Assembly: GCA_031549325.1 (NCBI GenBank)
Contig: JAVBQA010000048.1
Location: 12,519 to 76,518 of the forward strand
Source: JAJDGF01 sp031549325
GTDB taxonomy: Bacteria > Bacillota > Clostridia > Christensenellales > Aristaeellaceae
DNA length: 64,000 nucleotides
Direction: 5' to 3'
Part shown: piece by piece, positions 23,418-32,315 of the stretch
Layout: each line of letters begins with the position of its first letter
Position numbering within the stretch: position 1 is the first letter of the stretch
The notes under the pieces: generated by a model
The model's input: the letters and a program-made list of their open reading frames with translations, nothing else
What the model was told of the DNA's origin: nothing
Databases searched by the model: none
Position numbers and translations under genes: made by a program

Positions 23418-25160
23418 TCACAAATCGATTTCCACCCGGTATTTGAGCATCCACGCGTTCACCTGAATCAGGTACGCCAGCATCTGCGCGCCCGCCATCA
23501 GCTGCCCGAACCAGGGGGTATCCTGGGCGCGCAGCCCGGAATTCACCAGCGCCTCCACCGCGTGCCGGTCGATCAGTTCCAGCAGGGGCGAGGACTCGTC
23601 GTCCAGCACCTGCCGCATCTGCCGGCGCATCAGGTCGGCATAGCCCGGATGGTGGGTCTTGGGATACGGGCTTTTCTTGCGCCACAGCAGGTCGTCGGGC
23701 AGCAGGTCCTGCATGGCCACGCGCAGCAGCCCCTTCTCGGCGCCGCGCATTGCCTTCATTTCCCAGGGCACGTTGTAGACATACTGCACCAGACGGTCGT
23801 CGCAGAACGGCGTGAGCACGTTCAGCCCAAAGGCGGCGCACATGCGCTGGGCGCGCTCCTGAAGATTCGGCATGAACCACTGGAAGCACAGGCCGTGCAG
23901 CTGGCGCAGCCGGGCCTCGCGCAGCGTGTCGGCGGTCAGGCGGGGCAGGCCGCAGGCCGACTCGTGGTAGCGGGTGCACACGTAGCGGCTTAGGTGGAGC
24001 TTGCCCGCCACTTTGCGATTGAGCACGCTCTCGCGCAGCGCGATCGAACCCGACCACGGGAAGCTCTCCGACAGGATCATTTCCTCGCGGTTGAACCACG
24101 GGTAGCCGCCGAACACCTCGTCGCCGCACTCGCCCGACACCACGTTGTCGCTCTCCTTGGCGATCTCCCGGGCGAACAGCATCAGCGAGCTGTCGATGTC
24201 GCCCATGCCGGGCATGGCGCGCAGCGCCATGGCGGGCACCAGCCCGTCGGCCAGCTGGGCGCTGGTGAGCACCACCATCCGGTGGTCGGTCTGAAGCAGC
24301 GCCGCGGCCTTCTCAATGAAGGGCGTGTCGCGCTCGATCTGGAAGCTGTTGCCCGAGAAGTAGCGCGCGCTCTCTTCGTAATCCACCGACCAGGTGGACA
24401 GCTTGCGCGTCTCGCCCCGGCTCAGAAGCGCGGTCAGCACCGTGGAATCCAGCCCTCCCGACAGCATGCAGGCGGGCTTCAGCGGGCGGATGTCGTCCAC
24501 CGCCTGCTCCACCAGTTCCCGCACGGTTTTGATGGTCCGCTTCTCGTCGTGCTCGTGGGGCATCGCCTGCAGCTCAAAATAGCGCCGGATTTGGAAGTCC
24601 TGCGCGTCGGCGATGAGCGCCGTGCCCGGTTCCAGTGAGTGGATGTCGCGGAAGGGCGTCTTGCCGGGCGTCCGGGCCGGGCCCAGCCCAAACAGCTCGC
24701 ACAACCCGTCCTGGTCTACCACGCGGCTGGCCACGCCCGATTCGAGGAGCGGCTCCGGGTGATCCGCAAACGCGATGGAGGCGCCCTTGTATGTATAGAA
24801 CACGGGCAGCTCGCCCATCCGGTCGCGGCTCAGAACCAGCTTCTGCGCGTCCTGGTCGATCACCACGCTGATCACCGGCCCCTCAAGGCGCCTTGGGTAA
24901 TCGTCGTCCCACAACCTGTATGCCCCCAGCACCAACGCGGACAGGCTGTGCGGGTCGGAGAGGTGGATGCCCGCCTCGCGCAGCTGGGCGCGCAGCTCGT
25001 TGCCGTTGCGCAAGCGTCCGGCCGCATAGGCGATGGCGCCGCCGTCCGTGGCGGTGCCGTCCGCGCAAAGCGCGTGCCGCCCCAGAATGTGGTAGGGGGC
25101 GTCGATCAGACCCTGCAGCGCGCGCCGGTTTCTGATATAAAACAGTCCATTAAAACGCAT
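23418..25160 (-). CDS. Asparagine synthetase (AsnB-like) with degenerate glutaminase domain
   Basis: An AsnB homologue of 580 residues. The synthetase half is intact: PP-loop SGGLDST near residue 237, GECGDEVFGGYPW near 340 and the KTHHPGY segment. The N-terminal half retains the glutaminase fold (GNELRAQL, LVLGAYRLW, SRDRMGELPVFY) but lacks the MCGI start, so the catalytic Cys2 is absent, and RGPD is not found. The start ATG at 25160 is eight bases behind GGGAG; in-frame ATGs at 25166 and 25175 overlap that site and would not restore MCGI either. It may use free ammonia or belong to an amide-forming subfamily with another substrate. Confidence 0.85.
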   Translation of the reverse strand: MRFNGLFYIRNRRALQGLIDAPYHILGRHALCADGTATDGGAIAYAAGRLRNGNELRAQLREAGIHLSDPHSLSALVLGAYRLWDDDYPRRLEGPVISVVIDQDAQKLVLSRDRMGELPVFYTYKGASIAFADHPEPLLESGVASRVVDQDGLCELFGLGPARTPGKTPFRDIHSLEPGTALIADAQDFQIRRYFELQAMPHEHDEKRTIKTVRELVEQAVDDIRPLKPACMLSGGLDSTVLTALLSRGETRKLSTWSVDYEESARYFSGNSFQIERDTPFIEKAAALLQTDHRMVVLTSAQLADGLVPAMALRAMPGMGDIDSSLMLFAREIAKESDNVVSGECGDEVFGGYPWFNREEMILSESFPWSGSIALRESVLNRKVAGKLHLSRYVCTRYHESACGLPRLTADTLREARLRQLHGLCFQWFMPNLQERAQRMCAAFGLNVLTPFCDDRLVQYVYNVPWEMKAMRGAEKGLLRVAMQDLLPDDLLWRKKSPYPKTHHPGYADLMRRQMRQVLDDESSPLLELIDRHAVEALVNSGLRAQDTPWFGQLMAGAQMLAYLIQVNAWMLKYRVEIDL

Positions 25161-25185
25161 ATGCATCACTCCCATACAGACATAC

Positions 25186-25216
25186 TATGCGCGAATCGCG
25201 AAAACGTGCTATACTA
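25186..25216 (+). promoter_or_regulatory. Promoter of the comEC-holA operon
   Basis: TGC-TATACT at 25207-25215 is an extended -10 element; the -35 region is weak. Confidence 0.55.
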
Positions 25217-25281
25217 GGATATCTGGTCTTTGTTTACAAAAGGCGGGTTCGGCACCCCCCTGGTGGAGGAGGTAACCCCGT

Positions 25282-27605
25282 TTGAACGAGCGCGCCGATG
25301 GTGTGAATCGTTTTTTGGGCAGGCGGCCGCTGGCGCTGTTCGCGCTGTGCTACGGGGTGGGCGCGCTTGCAGGGTATTATGCCCACGTACCGCCGCTTTG
25401 GTATGGCGTCCCTGGGGCGCTGGCGCTTGTCGCGTTCGCGCTTCGCCGCCGCGCGGTGCTGCTGCTGATCGCGCTGGCCTTGATCGGGGCGTCGCTGACC
25501 GGATTCTCGGCCCGGCGGCCCGCTTTTCCGGTGGACGAGACCGCGCTTTCCATCTCCGGCCGCGTGGCCGAGCCCCCCGGCTGGAACGGCACGTCGGGCG
25601 TGATGGCGCTGGAGCGCGTGACGCTCGGGGACGGGCGGGCATATCCGTGGCGCTTGCGGGTGTATGTCTATGGGGAGCAGCTGTCCGCGCACGCGGGGGA
25701 TGCGGTCAGCTTCACCGGCGAGCTGTTTGAGCCCAAGGGGCGGACCAATCCGGGCGGGTTCGACTTCGCGCGGTTTCTGTGGGCGCGCGGCACGCCGCTG
25801 TGCGCATCGGCCAAGCCGGAAACGCTCGCGATTTCGCCCGGCGCGTCCTGGGTTGGCGCGCTGCGTGAGCGGATCACGCGCGCCATTGAGCGCGCGTTCC
25901 CAGGCAACGCGCCGCTGGCACAGGCGCTGGTGCTGGGGGACAAAAGCGCGCTTTCAGACGCGCTCGCGGACGACTTTCGCATCGCGGGGCTGTCGCACCT
26001 GCTGGCGGTGTCGGGGCTGCACATCAGCTGCCTGGCGCTGGCGCTGGAGCGGTTGCTGCGGCTGCTGCGCTGCGGCAGGCGGGCGTCGCTGTGCGTCACG
26101 CTGTTGCTGCTGGCCGCGTATGCCGGGCTGATCGGGTTCCCGGCGTCGGTGCTGCGTGCTGCGCTGATGTTCGCGCTGGTGCGTTCGGCGCCGCTGTTCG
26201 GTCGCCCGGCCGACGCGCTGACCGGACTGTCCGCCGCGTTCGTGCTGATCCTGCTCACGCGGCCCTTGTCCATCGGCGACGCGGGTTTTCAGCTGTCGTT
26301 CGCGGCGGTTGGGAGCATGCTGCTCTTGCGGGAACCGGTGCAGAAGCTGCTGCGCATGCCCGGCGCGTTCCGCTGGCCGGGGTTCTCGGATGTCCGCGTC
26401 GCGCTGCGCTGGCTCTGGGCCTGGGCGTGCAACCTGTTCTGCGTCAGCGTCGCGGTGCAGCTTGGCACGCTGCCCGTGCTGGTGATGACCTTCGGCGCCG
26501 TCAGCCTCTGTCGCCGCTGGTGAACCTGGTCGCGATCCCGCTCAGCTCGCTGGCGCTGCCGCTGGTGGCGCTGCGAATTCTGATGCCCGTTGCCTGGTTC
26601 ACGCTGCCCGATCAGCTGTTGGGCCTGTTGTCCGCGCTGGCCGGCCGCGCCGCGCGGCTTTCAGGCCCGCTGTGCCTGCCCGCCTGGCCGGGACCCGTGC
26701 TGATCGCCTACGGCGCGCTGTGCCTGCTTGCTTCTCCGTATGTGCGCATCCGGCTGCGCGTGCGCAAACTGCTGCTTCTGTCGCTGCCCTGCCTGGCGGT
26801 CGGCGCGGCGCTGTTTTTGGGGCTGGCGCTGCCCGGCGGGCTGAACATGGTGTTCCTGGACGCCGGACAGGCCGATGCCTGCGTGGTGCGCGCACAGGGG
26901 CATACGTATGCCGTGGACCTGGGCAAGCCCGGCTCGCCGCTGGACGACTATCTGGTCTACACCGGGCAGCGGCCCGACGCGCTGTTTTTGACGCATCCCC
27001 ACGCCGACCACGCGGGCGGGCTGGAAGAGCTGCTCGACCGCCTGACGCCGGGCGCGATCTACCTGCCCGAATGCTGGGAGCGCGTGTCCGCCGATCCGGG
27101 CATCCCCGCGCAGATCGAGCGCGCGCGGGCGATGGGCGTGAAGATCGAGCATCTGAAGGCGGGCGACGTGGTGGCGCTGAGCGAGGGCGTCGCCTGCGAG
27201 GTGCTGCAGCCCGCCGAGGGGATTGCGCCCGGCGCGGACAACGGCAACGCCGCCTCGCTGGTGCTGCGGATCCGCTACGGCGACGGCTCGGCGCTGCTGA
27301 CTGGGGATTTGTCGAGCGACTCCGAGCTGCCCGTCTACCCGGATGTAGACGTGCTGAAAGCCGCCCACCACGGCGCGAAGAGCAGCAACAGCGCGTCCAT
27401 GCTGGCGCTGACGAAACCCTCGGCGCTGGTGATCTCGGTGGGCAGAAACGGATATGGACACCCGGCCGACCGTGTGCTGGACACGGCAAGCTCGCTGGGC
27501 GCGAGCGTCTATCGAACCGACGCCTGCGGCGCGGTCACGGCGCAAATTGACGAGGATGGAACCGCCACCATCCGCACATTCTTAAATCCGGAGGAGACAA
27601 AATGA
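25282..27605 (+). pseudogene. comEC: comEC, DNA uptake channel, interrupted by a -1 frameshift
   Basis: ComEC forms the inner-membrane channel for single-stranded DNA in transformation. Joined, the two frames give about 774 residues, normal for the family. The first frame (25282-26523) holds the N-terminal helices, the OB-like soluble domain and the competence core with SHLLAVSGLHISCLAL. It then runs into VSLCRRW and a stop at 26521. The second frame continues as SPLVNLVAIPL and carries the remaining helices and the metallo-beta-lactamase domain (THPHADHAGG, KAAHHGAKSSNS) to 27605. Inserting one C in AGCCTCTG near 26504-26510 restores VSPLSPLVN, so one base is missing. It could be a real mutation or an assembly error. 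The start is TTG behind GGAGGAGG. Confidence 0.88.
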
Positions 27606-28612
27606 CCTGGGAACAGTTTTATCAGCAGCTGGAGGACGGGGTTCAGAGCGTGTATTGCCTGAGCGGGCCGGAGGAGTTTGTGAAGGCCAGCGCCCTGGAA
27701 GCGCTGCGCAGGAAGCTGCTGCCCGAAGGGCTCGAGGCGATGAACGAGACGATCCTCGAGAACGCCGGCGCGCAAACCATCATCGAGGCTGCAGAGACAT
27801 TGCCCATGATGGCCGACCGGCGGCTGGTGCTGGTGCGCGACTGGGCGCCGCTCACATCCGGCAAGGCCAAGGGCGGCAGCGCCGAGGCCGACCGGCTGTG
27901 CGAGTGGCTGCCGGGCGCGCCGGACAGCTGTTGCCTGGTGTTCAGCGTGCACGGCGCGATCGACGGCCGCCAGAAGGCCAGCCAGGCGCTGGCGAAGCGG
28001 GGCGCGGTGGTGCAGTTCGATCTGCTGAGCGACGACAAGATCATGAAGTGGGTGGCCGGTCAGCTGAAGCCGCTCGGGAAGCGCATGGACGGCCAGGCCG
28101 TTCAGGCGCTGGTGTTCATGGCCGGGCGCGAGCTGACCAGGCTGCACGCAGAGCTGCAAAAGCTGGCCGCCTATGCGGCTGGGAGGGACGTCATCGAAAG
28201 GCGCGACGTGGAGGCGCTCGTCACGCCGTCGCTGGAATGCACGGTGTTTCAGATGATCGACGCGCTGATGGCCGGCCAGAAAGCGGGTGCGCACAAGCTG
28301 TTCAAGTCGATGATCGAGTCGGGCGAGACGCGCGTGGGCGTGCTGTTCATGCTGACGCGCCAGCTGAGAAGCCTCACCGGCATCAAGCGCTTGAAGGCGC
28401 AGGGCATGCGCATGCCAGAGATCGAGAAAAAGCTTCAGCTCAACCACTTCGCCGCCCAGAACGCCGAGAGGCAAACGGGCAAGTTTTCCATGGCCGGGCT
28501 GGAGGCGGGCTACAAGGCCTGCCTGGACGCAGAGTTCGACATCAAGAGCGGCAAACTCAAGGACACCCTGGCGCTCGATAGGCTGATGCTGGTGCTGGGG
28601 GAGATGAAATAA
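27602..28612 (+). CDS. holA: DNA polymerase III subunit delta
   Basis: Clamp-loader delta subunit, which opens the sliding clamp. The 336 residues follow the HolA pattern: N-terminal CLSGPEEFVKASALEALR (delta lacks the Walker A motif), the beta-interaction region near residue 60, VQFDLLSDDKIMKWV, the helical ELTRLHAELQKLAAYA, and the C-terminal collar TRQLRSLTGIKRLKAQG. The ATG overlaps the comEC stop by four bases (ATGA), so it is translated by coupling to comEC. The frameshift in comEC leaves the terminal stop in place for the downstream frame, but coupling could be weakened. comEC-holA is the usual Firmicute order. Confidence 0.92.
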   Translation: MTWEQFYQQLEDGVQSVYCLSGPEEFVKASALEALRRKLLPEGLEAMNETILENAGAQTIIEAAETLPMMADRRLVLVRDWAPLTSGKAKGGSAEADRLCEWLPGAPDSCCLVFSVHGAIDGRQKASQALAKRGAVVQFDLLSDDKIMKWVAGQLKPLGKRMDGQAVQALVFMAGRELTRLHAELQKLAAYAAGRDVIERRDVEALVTPSLECTVFQMIDALMAGQKAGAHKLFKSMIESGETRVGVLFMLTRQLRSLTGIKRLKAQGMRMPEIEKKLQLNHFAAQNAERQTGKFSMAGLEAGYKACLDAEFDIKSGKLKDTLALDRLMLVLGEMK

Positions 28613-28668
28613 GGGATGGGGAACGTCTGCGGCGCTGATTCCGAACCCGTCCTGAAATATGACATGGG

Positions 28669-28693
28669 GCTGTCAGGAAAAGTGTGATACAAT
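28669..28693 (+). promoter_or_regulatory. Promoter of the DUF3788 gene
   Basis: TGA-TACAAT at 28685-28693 is an extended -10 box; no good -35 is seen at the normal distance. Confidence 0.45.
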
Positions 28694-28715
28694 CCGGGCG
28701 AAGGGGGGAGTGCGG

Positions 28716-29141
28716 ATGCAATGGAGCGAGGCGTTTCTTGGAGACAATGAGCCGACCATGGCGCAGATCGACGGGTTCATCGCCAGCCCGCTGTGGGGCG
28801 AGCTGAAGGGACATCTGGAGGCGGCATATGGCGCAAAGCCGAAAATCGCCTACAGCATCTGCGTAGGCCAGCCGGGCTGGAACGTGAAGTATCAGAAGGG
28901 CGGCAAGGCGCTGTGCACGCTTTATCCGATGCCGGGGTACTTCATCGCGCTGGTCGTGATCGGCGAGCGGCAGGCCGGAGAAGCCGAGCTGCTGATGCCC
29001 GCGCTGTCCGGGTACACACGGGCGCTGTACGCGAGGACGCCCGTGGTGCTCGGGCGCTGGCTGATGATGGATGTGAAGGACGCGGCGGTGCTTTCCGATG
29101 TAAAGGCGCTGATCGGTTTGCGCGTGAAGCCGAAAGGGTAG
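28716..29141 (+). CDS. DUF3788 family protein
   Basis: A 141-residue soluble protein matching the DUF3788 family in length and pattern: LWGELKGHLEAAYGAKPKI, QPGWNVKYQKGGKALCTLYP, GYFIALVVIGE, and C-terminal RWLMMDV and LIGLRVKPK. The function is unknown; the fold is a compact alpha/beta domain with a possible small-molecule pocket. GGGGGGAG lies five bases before the ATG. It is monocistronic between holA and a terminator at 29258. Confidence 0.85.
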   Translation: MQWSEAFLGDNEPTMAQIDGFIASPLWGELKGHLEAAYGAKPKIAYSICVGQPGWNVKYQKGGKALCTLYPMPGYFIALVVIGERQAGEAELLMPALSGYTRALYARTPVVLGRWLMMDVKDAAVLSDVKALIGLRVKPKG

Positions 29142-29257
29142 CTTCGCGGACGTGCGATGCGCGCTAGCCGAACAAGCGGAGGGCCCGCCGCGAGGGTTTC
29201 CACGGCTGTGTTTGCGCCATTTCCGGGGAAAGAGGGCACTGTGGAAGTGCCGCAAAG

Positions 29258-29289
29258 CCGCCCGGGGACATGCTCCCCAGGCGGTTTTT
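29258..29289 (+). terminator. Terminator downstream of the DUF3788 gene
   Basis: CCGCC...GGGG (29258-29268) pairs with CCCC...GGCGG (29275-29284), followed by TTTTT. It lies 117 bases after the stop. Confidence 0.8.
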
Positions 29290-29359
29290 GCGCGCTTTGT
29301 CAAGCGCGTTCGCGCGCAGTCTCGGCATCGTAAAGGAAATGCTTGGCTGCCGAATTGGC

Positions 29360-29388
29360 GCATAAAAACCAGCGCCGATCAAATACTA
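29360..29388 (+). promoter_or_regulatory. Candidate sigma-G/sigma-F promoter of spoVT
   Basis: GCATA at 29360-29364, 17-base spacer, AATACTA at 29382-29388. This is close to the B. subtilis forespore consensus (GNATR, about 17-18 bases, CATNNTA). spoVT is sigma-G controlled in Bacillus. Confidence 0.5.
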
Positions 29389-29482
29389 AATCCGTCCAAT
29401 GAGGGTTTCGCCGATTTGTGGGTGGAGCCACCCTCAAAAATGGTGAAAGGTCGAGAAAGAATTGGGAAGGAAGAACAATCGT

Positions 29483-30037
29483 ATGAGAGCAACTGGCATC
29501 GTGCGCAGAATTGATGAATTGGGCCGCGTGGTCATCCCCAAGGAGATCCGCCGCACCCTGAGAATCCGCGAGGGAGACCCGCTGGAAATCTTCACCGACC
29601 ACGATGGGGAAGTGGTGCTGAAAAAGTATTCCCCGATCGGCGAGATCGCCACCATCGCCAAGGACTACACCGACTCGCTGCACCGGTCCCTTGGACACAC
29701 CGCCTGTATCACCGACCGGGACATGGTGGTGTCGGCCAGCGGCTCGCCCAAGCGCGAGCTGTGGGAAAAGCCCATCAGCCAGGATCTTGAAAACCTGATT
29801 CAGAGTAGGCAGACGCTGCACATGAACCAGGCCCAGGGTGGCAAGATGATCACCATCACCGGCGAGGATCCGGCCGAAAGCTATGTGGCGCAGATCATGG
29901 TGCCCATCCTGGCCGACGGAGAGGTGATCGGGTCGCTGCTGCTGCTCAGCAAGGAAAACGGCGTTACCATGGACGACACCGACCTGAAGGTGGCCGAGAC
30001 GACCGCGTCCATTGTGGGCCGCCAGATGGAACAATAA
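29483..30037 (+). CDS. spoVT: Stage V sporulation protein T (AbrB-type regulator)
   Basis: Forespore transcription regulator that tunes sigma-G-dependent genes. The 184 residues match SpoVT: an N-terminal AbrB swapped-hairpin domain (MRATGIVRRIDELGRVVIP, GDPLEIF) to about residue 50, then a GAF-like domain with SLGHTACITDRD and GEVIGSLLLLS. Shorter AbrB or Abh proteins lack the second domain. The ATG at 29483 follows AGGAAG. It is followed 64 bases on by the yabN/mazG gene, as in B. subtilis, where spoVT and yabN are near neighbours. Confidence 0.93.
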   Translation: MRATGIVRRIDELGRVVIPKEIRRTLRIREGDPLEIFTDHDGEVVLKKYSPIGEIATIAKDYTDSLHRSLGHTACITDRDMVVSASGSPKRELWEKPISQDLENLIQSRQTLHMNQAQGGKMITITGEDPAESYVAQIMVPILADGEVIGSLLLLSKENGVTMDDTDLKVAETTASIVGRQMEQ

Positions 30038-30038
30038 C

Positions 30039-30067
30039 TGGCACGCCCGCTGCATGTGTGGTATACT
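30039..30067 (+). promoter_or_regulatory. Promoter of the mazG/yabN gene
   Basis: CTGGCA at 30039-30044, 17-base spacer, TATACT at 30062-30067 with TGG in front. Confidence 0.65.
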
Positions 30068-30101
30068 GACGCCATACGCATGCGAAAGTAGGGATGAGCA
30101 T

Positions 30102-31517
30102 TTGAACCGCATCACCATTGTGGGCGTAGGGCTGCACAAGGATCAGCTGACCCTGGGGGCTACAGAGGCGCTGAGGGCAGCCCCCGAGATCGTGCTGCGC
30201 ACAGGGCGCTGTGGCGCCGCCGGGTGGCTGACCGAGCAGGGCATCGCCTTTGAGACGCTGGATCACTTATACGAGCAGGCGGACGACTTCGATACGCTGA
30301 GCGCGGCCATCGCCCAAGAGGTTGCGCGCCTGGCGGAAGATGCGCCCGTCTGCTATTGCGTTCACGAGCTGCGCGACCAAAGCGTGCGGCTGCTGATGCA
30401 AGCGCACGAAAAGAGCATCGATCTGGTGCCCGGCGTGGCCATCGACGCGCCCCTGGGCGCGCTTTTGGAGGGGCCGTGCGCCTGCCTGGCGACCGCCGAC
30501 ATCGAGGCCTACCAGCCCGAGGCCGCCTGCGCGGCGCTGGTGCGCGAGATCGACTCGCGCTGCGCGGCTGGCGAGCTCAAGCTGCGCCTGATGGAGCGCT
30601 ACCCGGACGAGCTGCCCATCACCCTGCTGACCCCGGACGGCCGGCGGAAGCGGATCGCGCTGCACGAGCTGGATCAGCAGCGGGACGCCTGCTACGATCA
30701 CAGAACCGCCGCCTACATCCCGGCGGTACGCGACGTCACGCGCCTTCAGCGCTTCGGGTTTGACGAGCTGAACCGCATCATGCGGCGGCTGCGCGCCCCG
30801 GACGGCTGTCCCTGGGATAAGGCGCAGACCCACCAGAGCCTCACGCCCAACGTGGTCGAGGAGGCCTACGAGGTGGTGGACGCCATCAACAAGGGGGACA
30901 TTGACGGGCTGTATGACGAGCTGGGGGACCTGCTGCTGCAGGTTACGCTGCACGCCGAAATCGCGCGCCAGCACGGCGAGTTTGCGATCGACGACGTGAC
31001 GAGCGCCGTCTGCGCGAAGATGATTTCGCGCCATGTGCACATCTTTGGCGGCATGAAGGCCGACACGCCCGAGCAGGCGCTGGGCCTGTGGGAGCAGCAA
31101 AAAAAGAAGGAAAAGAGTCTTTCGACAATTTCCGATACAATGCGCGCCGTGACGGCGAGCCTGCCCCAGCTGATGCGCGCCGCCAAGGTGCAGAAGAAAG
31201 CAGCCTCGGTGGGCTTCGACTGGGACGATCCGGCGCCCGCGCTCGACAAGGTGTTTGAGGAGGCGGACGAGCTGCGCCAGGCCATGGTGTCCGGCGCGGG
31301 AATCGAGGAAGAGCTGGGGGATCTGCTGTTCGCTGCGGTGAACGTGGCGCGGCTATTGAAGCTCGAGCCCGAGCTCGCGCTCGGCCGCGCGGTGGACAAA
31401 TTCGTGGCGCGCTTTGAAAGGATGGAAGCGCTGATCGCGTACGAGGACAGGCGCATGCAGGGCATGAGCCTGGCGGAAATGGACGAATATTGGGTCCGCA
31501 TAAAAAAAACATGTTAA
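30102..31517 (+). CDS. Tetrapyrrole methylase-like / MazG NTP pyrophosphohydrolase fusion (YabN)
   Basis: A 471-residue two-domain protein. The N-terminal 215 residues resemble the tetrapyrrole (corrin/porphyrin) methylase fold of YabN (ITIVGVGLHKDQLTLGA), though the GxGxGD-like loop is poorly kept, so methylase activity is doubtful. The C-terminal part is MazG with two repeats: the first has RAPDGCPWDKAQTHQSL and EEAYEVVDAI...DELGDLLLQV, the second EEADELRQAM...EELGDLLFAAV. MazG hydrolyses non-canonical NTPs to NMP and PPi. The start is a TTG at 30102 with AGGGATG six bases upstream; no in-frame ATG fits. It keeps the spoVT-yabN-hup-rqcP synteny. Confidence 0.9.
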   Translation: MNRITIVGVGLHKDQLTLGATEALRAAPEIVLRTGRCGAAGWLTEQGIAFETLDHLYEQADDFDTLSAAIAQEVARLAEDAPVCYCVHELRDQSVRLLMQAHEKSIDLVPGVAIDAPLGALLEGPCACLATADIEAYQPEAACAALVREIDSRCAAGELKLRLMERYPDELPITLLTPDGRRKRIALHELDQQRDACYDHRTAAYIPAVRDVTRLQRFGFDELNRIMRRLRAPDGCPWDKAQTHQSLTPNVVEEAYEVVDAINKGDIDGLYDELGDLLLQVTLHAEIARQHGEFAIDDVTSAVCAKMISRHVHIFGGMKADTPEQALGLWEQQKKKEKSLSTISDTMRAVTASLPQLMRAAKVQKKAASVGFDWDDPAPALDKVFEEADELRQAMVSGAGIEEELGDLLFAAVNVARLLKLEPELALGRAVDKFVARFERMEALIAYEDRRMQGMSLAEMDEYWVRIKKTC

Positions 31518-31551
31518 AACCTTGATTTGGCGGCGAAAATTAGCAGGAATT

Positions 31552-31580
31552 TTGCAGGAATGACGCGAATAAGGGATAAA
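31552..31580 (+). promoter_or_regulatory. Candidate promoter of hup
   Basis: TTGCAG at 31552-31557, 17-base spacer, GATAAA at 31575-31580 (or TAAACT two bases later). Confidence 0.45.
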
Positions 31581-31641
31581 CTGTATGCGTATTGCGCATA
31601 TCAGCTCGTAAAAGCGAATATTTTTGGAGGTGTCTTTCGAA

Positions 31642-31911
31642 ATGAATAAGGCAACGTTTATCGCACAGCTCGCGGAAAAGTCCGGCTTGGATCGCAAGCA
31701 GGCCGACAAGGCGCTGGAAGCCTTCATCGCCACCGTCACCGACGCGCTCAATGCGGGTGACAAGGTTCAGCTGATCGGCTTTGGCACGTTCGAAGTCAAG
31801 ACCCGCGCGGCCCACACCGGCCGTAACCCCGCCACCGGTGCCACGATCGAGATCCCGGCCTCCAAGACCCCGGTCTTCAAGGCGGGCAAGACGCTGCGCG
31901 AGGCGCTGTAA
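31642..31911 (+). CDS. hup: HU family nucleoid protein
   Basis: Small dimeric DNA-bending protein (89 residues). Classic HU pattern: MNKATFIAQLAEKSGLDRKQ, the central GFGTFEVKTRAAHTGRNP arm with RNPxTG, and the C-terminal FKAGKTLREAL. GGAGGTG is nine bases upstream of the ATG. It sits between yabN and rqcP, the usual Firmicute location. Confidence 0.97.
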   Translation: MNKATFIAQLAEKSGLDRKQADKALEAFIATVTDALNAGDKVQLIGFGTFEVKTRAAHTGRNPATGATIEIPASKTPVFKAGKTLREAL

Positions 31912-32021
31912 GTTCGTTCTACTTAGCAACCCGGACGCACAAGGCGCTCGGGTCGCTCTGGCGTTGGGGGGTGTCCAGTAATGTGGGTGCCCCTCTCGTT
32001 TTGTTGTTTGGAGAGTGAAAC

Positions 32022-32315
32022 ATGAAGCAAGCCAAGTCGGTCCCGGACAAGGCGCAGGGTGAAATGCAGACCATGCGCCTGGACAAGTATCTCAAGGTTT
32101 CCCGCATCATCAAGCGCCGCTCGGTGGCCGACGAGGCCTGCGACGGCGGCCGCGTGATGCTCAATGGCAAGGTGGCCAAGTCCGCCTCCGCCGTCAGGGA
32201 GGGCGACATCGTGTCGGTGCGCTTTGGCGAGCGGCTCACCCAATACCAGGTGGTCACGCTGTCCGAGCACGTCTTGAAACAGGACGCGCAGGGCATGTAC
32301 CGCGTGATTCCGTGA
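32022..32315 (+). CDS. rqcP: S4-domain RNA-binding protein RqcP (YabO)
   Basis: RqcP binds stalled 50S subunits and assists RqcH in alanine tailing during ribosome quality control. The S4 motif MRLDKYLKVSRIIKRRSVA starts at residue 18; VMLNGKVAKSASAVREGDIV completes it. The 97 residues include a 17-residue N-terminal extension relative to typical RqcP. GGAGAGTG supports the ATG at 32022, but the internal ATG before RLDKY also has AGGGTGAAA upstream and could be used. Its stop overlaps the ispDF start. Confidence 0.92.
   Translation: MKQAKSVPDKAQGEMQTMRLDKYLKVSRIIKRRSVADEACDGGRVMLNGKVAKSASAVREGDIVSVRFGERLTQYQVVTLSEHVLKQDAQGMYRVIP

Larger units (their letters stand above)
29142..29482 (+). other. 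Gene-free interval before spoVT
   Basis: The 341 bases hold no convincing gene; an open frame over 29152-29514 has no ribosome site and runs over the spoVT start. They contain a terminator (29258-29289) and a candidate forespore promoter (29360-29388). Confidence 0.6.

Noticed and set aside
26500..26512. Programmed -1 frameshift in comEC
   Set aside because: No X-XXY-YYZ slippery heptamer, no obvious downstream pseudoknot, and ComEC is not known to use frameshifting. A single-base loss or sequence error is simpler.
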